Assembly: GCF_015207285.1 (NCBI RefSeq)
Contig: NZ_JADEXD010000032.1
Coordinates: 1-48,486, forward strand
Length of the DNA stretch: 48,486 nt
Direction of reading: 5' to 3'
Source: Tychonema sp. LEGE 07203
GTDB lineage: Bacteria > Cyanobacteriota > Cyanobacteriia > Cyanobacteriales > Microcoleaceae
Positions within the stretch are counted from its first letter, which is position 1; each line of letters begins with the position of its first letter. Positions 15,276 to 22,788 of the stretch are shown here, piece by piece. The notes beneath the pieces are model-generated. The model was given only the letters and a program-made list of their open reading frames with translations, was not told the origin of the DNA and made no database searches. Position numbers and translations under genes: made by a program.

Positions 15276-15732
15276 TCTTAAATCCCGGCGAATAGAATTC
15301 GCGGCTATACAAACAAAGTCCACTCCTAGCGGACTCAATAAATTTAGGGGTAAATTAACCGGATTTGCTTCTTCCTTCTTTCTGATGACGTTATACGGAA
15401 AGCTCGGAGGCGACAGCACTGATGACGTTGGACGTTGGACTTCTTCCTGATGACGTTGTACGGAAAGCAGTTGCCAGTTGTCAGTTGTCAGTTGCCAGTT
15501 GTTACCAATAACAAATAACCAATAACAAATAACTAATGACTAATGACGTTGGACTAATGACTGATGACTGATGACTAATGACGTTGGACTAATGACTGAT
15601 GACTGATGACGTTGGACTGATGACTGATGACTAATGACGTTGGACTAATGACGTTGGACTAATGACTGATGACTAATGACGTTGGACTGATGACTAATGA
15701 CTTCTTCTGTACAACAAATCTCAAATTAAAAA
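15276..15732. repeat. DUF3086-plsY spacer with heptamer-type tandem repeats
   Basis: No gene is seen. Positions 15420-15705 are a complex array of units such as TGATGAC, TAATGAC and GACGTTGGAC, plus CAGTTGC/CAGTTGT heptamers around 15468-15500. The sequence ACGTTATACGGAAAGC / ACGTTGTACGGAAAGC occurs twice (about 15387 and 15453). Confidence 0.85.
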
Positions 15733-16413
15733 ATGGCTAGCTGGATAATTTTAAATGGCACATTGCTAATAGCAGCTTACTTGCTGGGTTCAATTCCGAC
15801 TGGGTACGCCTTGGGGAAATGGATGCTGGGAATTGATATTCGGGAAGTCGGTTCTGGTTCGACTGGCGCGACGAACGTACTCAGGACTTTGGGGAAGTGG
15901 CCGGGGTTGGGAGTGTTGCTGGTTGACGTGCTCAAGGGGGTAAGTGCGATCGTCCTAATTCGCTACATTTACTCTCTTGATTTTACCGCCCAGTTAGCAA
16001 CCGCCGCCGATTTAGAAAATACTGCAACTCTCCTCCCTTGGATGGCAACTTTGGCTGGTTTCTCTGCTATTTTGGGTCACAGCAAATCAATCTGGCTGGG
16101 GTTTACCGGCGGTAAATCTGTGGCTACGAGTTTGGGAGTTTTGCTGGGTTTGTATTGGCCAGTTGGTTTGGGAACTTTCGGAATTTTTGGCATAGTTTTT
16201 GCCCTGTTCCGAATTGTTTCTTTAAGCTCGATTATCGGGGCAATTAGCGTTGCTGGATTGATGTTTGCTTTACATCAACCGCTGGCTTATGTATTGTTTG
16301 GCATTGCGGGCGGCGTATTTGTAATTGTGCGGCACCGCAGCAACATTCAGCGTCTGTTGAACGGTACTGAACCCAGGATTGGAGATAAATTGGAAACATC
16401 CGCTAGCGATTAA
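15733..16413 (+). CDS. plsY: glycerol-3-phosphate acyltransferase PlsY
   Basis: An integral membrane enzyme (226 residues) that transfers an acyl group from acyl-phosphate to glycerol-3-phosphate, the first step of membrane lipid synthesis. The three family motifs are present: GSIPTGYALGKW near the N-terminus, GSGSTGATNVLRTLG at about residues 40-54, and GFTGGKSVATSLGVLLG at about 128-144. About five membrane helices are visible. Length is slightly above the usual 200 because of a longer second loop (DFTAQLATAADLENTATLLP). It closes the mlaE-DUF3119-DUF3086 strand but is separated by a repeat-rich spacer and may have its own promoter. Confidence 0.95.
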   Translation: MASWIILNGTLLIAAYLLGSIPTGYALGKWMLGIDIREVGSGSTGATNVLRTLGKWPGLGVLLVDVLKGVSAIVLIRYIYSLDFTAQLATAADLENTATLLPWMATLAGFSAILGHSKSIWLGFTGGKSVATSLGVLLGLYWPVGLGTFGIFGIVFALFRIVSLSSIIGAISVAGLMFALHQPLAYVLFGIAGGVFVIVRHRSNIQRLLNGTEPRIGDKLETSASD

Positions 16414-16420
16414 TCGGTAG

Positions 16421-16530
16421 TAAGCTGTTGTGCATTTAAATTGTAGATTTTGATGACAATCAAAAATTGTCAAATTCTCTTCCCCTTTCCCCCTCAATTG
16501 CCATACACAATCTATATGAGCAACAGCTTA
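16421..16530. mobile_element. MITE-A copy 1
   Basis: A 110-bp element with perfect 10-bp terminal inverted repeats TAAGCTGTTG / CAACAGCTTA and the subterminal motif TGCATTTAAATTG. Related copies are at 25638, 26738, 33491 and 38675. It encodes no protein and lies 8 bp after plsY. Confidence 0.7.
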
Positions 16531-16619
16531 TTGTTGTACCGCTGGTTGCAGATTACCATTTCTCTGACCAATCTTCGATTTAAGCTTTTTTAGGATGCAA
16601 TTGCAGCACATCCTACAGC

Positions 16620-17411
16620 TTAGAATCCCTGAACTGATAGAATACTGTTTTGGAGTTGAGTAGGCGTTATATATTCAACAAAACCTACTAAATCGCCAGA
16701 ACTCCTGACTTTGATAAGAGTCCCTGAAGTCACAACAGTTGAAGGATTTAAAACATCTGCTGGGGAGACAAGGGGTTTCGCAGCTTTTGAAAAATCAAAA
16801 TCTTGTAGCAGCAGCACATTTGTCAAATTCTCCAAAACTACATCGTTAACAGTCAAACCGTCTGATAATCCAATCCGATCTAAACCGACTTGGAAACGTG
16901 TAACGACATCGGTCTTGTTGATATCCGTAACTCCTGACTCTAGTTGCAGGACGAATAAGGTACTGCCACTGGTTTTAAGCGAAGAAGCACCATAATCCAC
17001 ACTTGCCAAATAGTCTCGACCCAAACCTCCTATCAAAGTATCATTCCCGTTACCGCTGTATAAAATATCATTTCCTCTACCTCCCAATAAAATATCATCT
17101 CCTGCTTGACCGCGAAGCCAATCAGCATCTTGACCACCGCTAAGACAGTCATTTCCCTCGCCTCCCCATAAATCATCTTTCCCTTTTCCCCCCAATAAAG
17201 AATCGTTGCCAAAATATCCTACTAGCGAATCTTCCCCGTCATTGCCAAATATCAAATCGCCGATTGTTGAGCCGAATACTGTATCGTCACCTCCGAGCAT
17301 CCATACTCCCGAAGGGAAATTAGCTGTACTTCGGAACCGTAAACTAGCGTATTCGGATGTATTGTCGCCAATTAATCGGGGTACTCCTGATGGGTCTGTT
17401 TGTAAAGCCAT
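16620..17411 (-). CDS. calcium-binding RTX-repeat protein
   Basis: A 263-residue protein with RTX (hemolysin-type) nonapeptide repeats at about residues 40-130, such as GGEGNDCLSGG and GGRGNDILYSG. These form a Ca2+-binding parallel beta-roll. The C-terminal half (TSGSTLFVLQLESGVTDIN onward) resembles the conserved non-repeat tail of cyanobacterial secreted RTX proteins. No N-terminal signal is present, which fits type I secretion. No secretion genes are nearby. It is transcribed divergently from the first receptor kinase, with 177 bp between starts. Confidence 0.88.
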   Translation of the reverse strand: MALQTDPSGVPRLIGDNTSEYASLRFRSTANFPSGVWMLGGDDTVFGSTIGDLIFGNDGEDSLVGYFGNDSLLGGKGKDDLWGGEGNDCLSGGQDADWLRGQAGDDILLGGRGNDILYSGNGNDTLIGGLGRDYLASVDYGASSLKTSGSTLFVLQLESGVTDINKTDVVTRFQVGLDRIGLSDGLTVNDVVLENLTNVLLLQDFDFSKAAKPLVSPADVLNPSTVVTSGTLIKVRSSGDLVGFVEYITPTQLQNSILSVQGF

Positions 17412-17484
17412 AAAATATTTGTCCCTAAAATTTCGGATGTCAACATGATTAAATAAGCCTCTCTCAAAGTCAATTCATATATTC

Positions 17485-17530
17485 ATAACTTTGAGTTCAT
17501 AAAAGTCATAACTTTGAGTTCGTAAAAGTC
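17485..17530. promoter_or_regulatory. tandem 23-bp direct repeat upstream of receptor kinase 1
   Basis: Two adjacent 23-bp copies of ATAACTTTGAGTTCATAAAA plus GTC (17485-17507 and 17508-17530) differ at one base. They end 58 bp before the kinase start, and a diverged pair occupies the same place before kinase 2. The position suggests an operator, but no known regulator consensus was recognised. Confidence 0.5.
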
Positions 17531-17588
17531 ATATTTGTGGTACGATCGACACCAACGAGTGCGGCGAGTCGAGGGGATAAAACGATTT

Positions 17589-19997
17589 ATGTGTCTGAAT
17601 CCAGGGGATATTCTGCGCGATCGCTACCGAATTATCGATGAACTAGGTGAGGGAGGATTTGCCAGAACCTATACTGCTAAGGATTTGGTCAGCCCCGAAA
17701 ATCCCCTGTGCGTCGTCAAGGAAATTGGATCGCCTCAATCTAGCGATCTGCGGGTGTTGGAGGAAGCACAACAGCAATTTAAAAATGAAGTTAACAGCCT
17801 GAAGCTTCTCGATAAGTGTCCGCACATTCCCGCGTTAATCAATAGCTTTATTGAAAATAAAAAATTTTACTTAATCCAAGAATACATCGAAGGAAATCCG
17901 CTGAACAAAGAAGTCGTTTCTCTCAGGCAGTTTCAGGAGTCAGAAGTTATTGATTTATTGCTGGACATTTTGTCAGTTTTAGATTTCGTCCACTCTCAAG
18001 GTATTATTCACCGCGATATTAAACCGTCAAACTTAATCCGGCGCCAACTTGACGGCAAAATTGTTTTAATTGATTTTGGGGCAGTAAAAGGTATTAGCAA
18101 TTTGGCGATCGAGGGCGGCAAAATAACTCAAACTCGTGCCATTGGTACTGAGGGTTATATGCCGGCAGAACAGTGGAAAAATCAGCCAAGAGTTAACAGC
18201 GATATCTATGCGGTAGGAATCATCGGTATCCAAGCGATCGCAGGCTTAGATATTGAAGACCTTTTTTATGATAAAAAAACTGGCGAACTCGTCTGGCACT
18301 ACTCAACTGACGATCGCCCGATGGTACAAATTAGCGACAAGCTGGAAAAAGTGTTAAATAAGATGGTACGCTACCACTTTAACGATCGCTATCAATCCGC
18401 TGCTGAAGTGTTGCAGGATTTGCGCTCGCTAACAGCGTTGCACTCACCTGCGCCCCATGCACAACAACATCTGCTACCTAAGCCTCAACGCCAATGGAAA
18501 GATAAATTGAGAGTCTGCTTGCCGATCGCGATCGCAGGATTCTTCGGGGTAGCAGCATTTTTAATACACAAAATTTTCACACCTAAAACTTGTCCTTTAA
18601 TCCAGGGAGATGCTGCGAGTTGTGGCGAGGAACTGCTGATAAAAACATCGAGTTCTCTCTTAAAAGAAAGGGGAATAAATAATTTTTTTAAGGAAAATTA
18701 TCAATCAGCTTTTAATTCATTTCAACAATCGTGGAACGAAGAAGAACGCAAAGATCCAGAAACTTTAATTTACATGAATAATGCCCTTTTGAAGGCAAAA
18801 AAAGCTGATTACTACACCCTTGCAGTTGCCGTTCCCATTAGCAACAGCGAAGGAGGTACTGTCAATTCTGATTTGGCTAGAGAAATGTTGCGCGGCATTG
18901 CCCAGGCCCAAACAGAAGTCAACCTAGGACTCTTTAATTCCGATCGCAATAAGGACTTTCCCGGTCAAGGTTTTTTAGCAGGGAAAGCCATTAATGGCAA
19001 GGGTATTAGAGTCATTATCGCTGACGATGCCAATCTGAAAACAGAGGCAAAAGCTAGGGCCTCTTCACTCGTCAAGCAAACCGAGATTTTGGGTGTTGTC
19101 GGTCACTATACTAGCGAGATGACTGTGCATGCAGTCGATATTTATGACAAAAATCGCTTGGTCTTAATTTCGCCGGGGAGTACAACAGAACAATTAACAG
19201 AAAAACGTCGGAACTTTTTCTTTCGCACTGTCCCTAGACATCAAATTACTGCTAAAAACTTCAAGAACTATCTGATTGAAAACGCAGGTTCCAAAAAAGC
19301 GGCGGGTTTATACTGTCCTGAGATTCAAGCTACTTCTTCATTGTGGGAAGAATTCAGAAAACAGTTTAGACAAGCAGGAGGAAATATTGTCAGCATCACT
19401 GAATACGATTTGTGTAAGAAAAATTTTAACGTTGAACTAGCGTTACAAGAAATCGAGCGAACCGAGAAAACAGCGATCGTCTTAAGTACGAGTCATGTCC
19501 CGAATGCAGTCAAAAATGCGATGGCACTTATTAAAGCCAATGGCGATCGCAATTGGGTAGTGGGAACCGGGGGAATCTACAGCCAGAAAACCTTAGAAAC
19601 TGCCTCCCAGTTAAAGTCTTTTGAGAAACTGGTGACATCATCCTCTTGGCATCCTTTAACTGCTCCCAACCGCACCTTTGCCGATAATGCTCGAAAGCTT
19701 TGGGGAGGAAACGTCAACCACCGCACAGCTTTAACCTACGATGCAACTCTGACGCTAATTAAAGCAATAGAAATCCAAGAGCAACCCAGCCGCGAAGGGA
19801 TGCAGAAAACTATTGCTAGTCTGAATTTTAGCGCCACAGGAGCAACCGGAACTATTGAGTTTGATGCAAATGGCGACCGCCAAAATTTTCGACCGGAGTT
19901 AGTGCATATTGTCAAGTGTCAGAAAGAACAATTCGGTGTAGCTTTTGTTCCCGTCAAGTATGCGACGGCCGCAGCGGCGGGTTTAAAGTGCGATTGA
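17589..19997 (+). CDS. receptor-like Ser/Thr kinase fused to periplasmic-binding-protein domain (copy 1)
   Basis: An 802-residue membrane receptor kinase. The Hanks-type kinase domain spans about residues 12-285: glycine loop GEGGFARTY, catalytic Lys44 in CVVKE, catalytic loop HRDIKPSN, DFG in LIDFGAVKG and PAEQW. It looks active. A membrane helix follows at about residues 317-337 (IAIAGFFGVAAFLIHKIF). The outer part has a short helical TPR-like segment (SFQQSWNEEERKDPETLIYM) and a type 1 periplasmic-binding domain of the branched-chain amino acid receptor class. The kinase is cytoplasmic and the ligand domain periplasmic, an inference from topology. Start ATG at 17589 was chosen over the upstream GTG because it matches the third paralogue. 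Ligand and substrates are unknown. Confidence 0.9.
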   Translation: MCLNPGDILRDRYRIIDELGEGGFARTYTAKDLVSPENPLCVVKEIGSPQSSDLRVLEEAQQQFKNEVNSLKLLDKCPHIPALINSFIENKKFYLIQEYIEGNPLNKEVVSLRQFQESEVIDLLLDILSVLDFVHSQGIIHRDIKPSNLIRRQLDGKIVLIDFGAVKGISNLAIEGGKITQTRAIGTEGYMPAEQWKNQPRVNSDIYAVGIIGIQAIAGLDIEDLFYDKKTGELVWHYSTDDRPMVQISDKLEKVLNKMVRYHFNDRYQSAAEVLQDLRSLTALHSPAPHAQQHLLPKPQRQWKDKLRVCLPIAIAGFFGVAAFLIHKIFTPKTCPLIQGDAASCGEELLIKTSSSLLKERGINNFFKENYQSAFNSFQQSWNEEERKDPETLIYMNNALLKAKKADYYTLAVAVPISNSEGGTVNSDLAREMLRGIAQAQTEVNLGLFNSDRNKDFPGQGFLAGKAINGKGIRVIIADDANLKTEAKARASSLVKQTEILGVVGHYTSEMTVHAVDIYDKNRLVLISPGSTTEQLTEKRRNFFFRTVPRHQITAKNFKNYLIENAGSKKAAGLYCPEIQATSSLWEEFRKQFRQAGGNIVSITEYDLCKKNFNVELALQEIERTEKTAIVLSTSHVPNAVKNAMALIKANGDRNWVVGTGGIYSQKTLETASQLKSFEKLVTSSSWHPLTAPNRTFADNARKLWGGNVNHRTALTYDATLTLIKAIEIQEQPSREGMQKTIASLNFSATGATGTIEFDANGDRQNFRPELVHIVKCQKEQFGVAFVPVKYATAAAAGLKCD

Positions 19998-20044
19998 ACT
20001 CGTGATGCTTAAATAAGCCACCCTCAAAGTCAATTCATATATTC

Positions 20045-20090
20045 AGAACTTTGAGTTCATAAAAATCGTAACTTTGAGTTCATAAAAATC
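20045..20090. promoter_or_regulatory. tandem 23-bp direct repeat upstream of receptor kinase 2
   Basis: Two 23-bp units (20045-20067 and 20068-20090) with core AACTTTGAGTTCATAAAAATC lie at the same distance from the start codon as the pair before copy 1. They differ from that pair at a few positions, while the following sequence is nearly identical. Confidence 0.5.
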
Positions 20091-20148
20091 ATATTTGTGG
20101 TACGATCGACACCAACGAGTGCGGCGAGTCGAGGGGATAAAACGATTT

Positions 20149-22548
20149 ATGTGTCTGAATCCAGGGGATATTCTGCGCGATCGCTACCGAATTATCTATG
20201 AACTAGGTGAGGGAGGATTTGCCAGAACCTATACTGCTAAGGATTTGGTCAGCCCCGAAAATCCCCTGTGCGTCGTCAAGGAAATTAGGCCGCATCAATC
20301 TACAGATCCGCGAGCCTTGGAAAGGGCAAAACAGCTATTTGAAAGAGAAGCAAAAACTCTGAAAATTTTAAGTCAGCACCCGCGCATTCCCGCGTTCATC
20401 GAGCATTTTCAAGAAAACGGGCTGTTCTACATCGTGCAAGAATATATTGACGGACATTCCTTACAAAAAGAATTTATTCCCAATCACCGTTGGACTAAAG
20501 AACAGGTAACAGAATTATTACGAGATATCTTAGAAATTCTCAAGTTTGTCCACGAGAACAATGTCATCCACCGCGACATTACACCGTCGAATTTAATCCG
20601 GCGCAACAGCGATGAAAACATTGTTTTAATTGATTTTGGAGCCGTTAAAGAAATTGGCACGGTCGAGATAACTGCATCGGGAAGAACGAAAACCACAACG
20701 ATCGGCACTCCCGGATACAGCGCTCCCGAACAATTAAACGGTCAACCCAGATTATGCAGCGATATTTACTCGGTCGGTCTGATTGCAATTCAATTTTTGA
20801 CGGGGGTGCATCCGGGAGAACTCCCGCAGGATCCAAGGACAGGTGAAAATATCTGGAATTACTCGCTTCCCAATCAACCGATGCTGCACGTTAACAAACG
20901 TTTGGCAAATGTTTTGAACAAAATGGTGCGCTACCACTTTAATCATCGCTATCAATCTGTTGCTAAGGTGTTGCGGGACTTGGATGCGCCGCCTCTGCCG
21001 TGGAAGTGGCTGTTGTTGGCGATCGCACCGATTGCGGTCGCCTTTTCGATCGCGATCGATCGCAACAATATTTTCCCATCAAAAACTGCTTTAGTCTTCA
21101 AAGATGGCTTAAGTGGTGGAGAAGAAATTCTGTTTACAAATTCTAGTTCTTGGCTCAAGAAAAAAGGAGTTGATGAGTTTGCAGGTTCAAATCCGCAGCA
21201 AGCTTTGAAAAACTTCAAACAAGCGTGGCAGAAAGAATACCGCAAAGATCCAGAAACTTTAGTTTACATGAACAATGCTTTTCTGGATGCCAACAATATT
21301 CCTTATTACACAATTGCTGTAGCCCTTCCCATCGGATCGAGAAATCCAGACTCTCCTGCTCACCTTGGCGATCGGGCAAAAGAAGTTCTGCGCGGAGTGG
21401 CTCAAGCGCAAACAGAAGTTAATTTGGGACTGCCAGCTTCTAGGAGCGAGCTGGACTTTCCATATCTTGGTTTTCTACAAGGTAAAGCCATTAATGGCAA
21501 AGGGCTTAAAGTAATTATTGCTGACGATGCGAACGATGAAGAAGAGGCAAAAAACCTAGCAAATTTACTGGTAAATCAACCGGAGATTTTAGCAGTTATC
21601 GGTCATACTAACAGCGAGATGACGATGGCCGCAGTAGATGAGTACGATCGAAATAATTTGGTCTCTATCTCTCCTGGTGCTTCCACAGAAGAACTGACCT
21701 ACGAGCCTAGAAATTTTTTCTTTCGGACTCAATATGCGAGCAGTTTAATAGCTAAAGATTTAGCGGACTACCTGTTTGCAAAAAACCAAAAACAAGCAAC
21801 AATTATCTACAATCCGTCCAATCCATTCAGCGCATCTTTTAAGCAAGAGTTCACCAAGTATTTTGGAAACATCAAGAAGGGAAAAATCGTCAGAATTCGC
21901 GATTTCGATTTATCTAGAAAAGACTTCAACGCCCCAAGAGCAATAAAGGAGATCGAGGAAAAGGGAGAAACTGCGATCGTGTTAGTTCCCGACGCTCAAG
22001 TTACGATATCCCTAAACAACGCTTTTGAAATAGTGAAACTTAACGCCAATTCTCTCGCCGATAACTTCGGGGCGCGTAATTGGATTGTCGGGGCATGGAC
22101 GCTGATGAGGTCAGAAACTTTAGAACTTGCATCAGGGCAACCGAAAAAGTCGTTTAAAAAAATCATCTTATCTGTCGGCTGGCATCCTTTAAACAGTCCC
22201 AACAAAGCATTTCCCCAACAGGCTCGCTCGCTGTGGGGAGGAGAGGTAAATACCCGTACAGCTTCGGCTTACGATGCAGCCCGCGCAATTATAAAAGCCT
22301 TGGAAAGGCAGCCAAATCCCAGCCGCGAAGGAATGCAAAAAACGCTTTCGTCTCCTGATTTTAGCGCCGAGGGAGCAACAGGAACTATTCAGTTTGACTC
22401 GCCGCATAATGGCGATCGCAAAAATCCTCCCAGCGATTTGGTGCATATTGTAGAGTGTCCAAAAGAACAGTTCGGCCTCGCTTTTGTTCCCGTCAAGTAT
22501 CCGACAGCGGCAGCGGCAGGTTTAAAGTGCGATCGATCGGGTTTCTGA
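20149..22548 (+). CDS. receptor-like Ser/Thr kinase fused to periplasmic-binding-protein domain (copy 2)
   Basis: A 799-residue paralogue of the preceding gene with the same order: kinase (about 12-285), membrane helix (about 284-303, WLLLAIAPIAVAFSIAI) and periplasmic-binding domain. Catalytic Lys44 and the DFG motif are kept. The catalytic loop is HRDITPSN, with Thr in place of the usual Lys, a change that occurs in some bacterial kinases but may lower activity. The first 46 residues and the 5' flank are almost identical to copy 1, then identity drops sharply. The receptor part is diverged (VVLP-type ligand pocket residues differ), so a different ligand is likely. The ATG start was chosen by analogy with copy 3. 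Confidence 0.9.
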   Translation: MCLNPGDILRDRYRIIYELGEGGFARTYTAKDLVSPENPLCVVKEIRPHQSTDPRALERAKQLFEREAKTLKILSQHPRIPAFIEHFQENGLFYIVQEYIDGHSLQKEFIPNHRWTKEQVTELLRDILEILKFVHENNVIHRDITPSNLIRRNSDENIVLIDFGAVKEIGTVEITASGRTKTTTIGTPGYSAPEQLNGQPRLCSDIYSVGLIAIQFLTGVHPGELPQDPRTGENIWNYSLPNQPMLHVNKRLANVLNKMVRYHFNHRYQSVAKVLRDLDAPPLPWKWLLLAIAPIAVAFSIAIDRNNIFPSKTALVFKDGLSGGEEILFTNSSSWLKKKGVDEFAGSNPQQALKNFKQAWQKEYRKDPETLVYMNNAFLDANNIPYYTIAVALPIGSRNPDSPAHLGDRAKEVLRGVAQAQTEVNLGLPASRSELDFPYLGFLQGKAINGKGLKVIIADDANDEEEAKNLANLLVNQPEILAVIGHTNSEMTMAAVDEYDRNNLVSISPGASTEELTYEPRNFFFRTQYASSLIAKDLADYLFAKNQKQATIIYNPSNPFSASFKQEFTKYFGNIKKGKIVRIRDFDLSRKDFNAPRAIKEIEEKGETAIVLVPDAQVTISLNNAFEIVKLNANSLADNFGARNWIVGAWTLMRSETLELASGQPKKSFKKIILSVGWHPLNSPNKAFPQQARSLWGGEVNTRTASAYDAARAIIKALERQPNPSREGMQKTLSSPDFSAEGATGTIQFDSPHNGDRKNPPSDLVHIVECPKEQFGLAFVPVKYPTAAAAGLKCDRSGF

Positions 22549-22617
22549 TTGATTCAATTTTCTGGCGTTAGCGGCCCTGGCTCGCGGTACATGAACCGCC
22601 AGAGGGCGACGTTACAT

Positions 22618-22698
22618 TAGACCTCTTGCAAAAATAATTAGGACGGGCTCTTCGGCCCGTCCCATCAATTGATGAAAAGGATTTTTGCAAGAGGTCTA
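22618..22698. mobile_element. short inverted-repeat element (MITE candidate) with TA flanks
   Basis: An 81-bp element with 18-bp perfect terminal inverted repeats (TAGACCTCTTGCAAAAAT and its complement at 22681-22698). An inner hairpin GGACGGGC-TCTTCG-GCCCGTCC lies between. The outermost TA on each side fits a TA target duplication, as made by IS630/Tc1-type transposases. It sits 90 bp upstream of receptor kinase 3. Confidence 0.7.
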
Positions 22699-22788
22699 TA
22701 CTCGTGAGTAAAATATATAAACCCGTTCCCGCCCTTCAGGGTAAAATCAACGTCAACGAGTGCAGCCAGTCGGGGAATCGGAGAATTT

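Noticed and set aside
17535-17588. Upstream GTG starts for receptor kinases 1 and 2
   Set aside because: The extra 18 codons are only conserved because the leader is duplicated; the third paralogue begins at the internal ATG.
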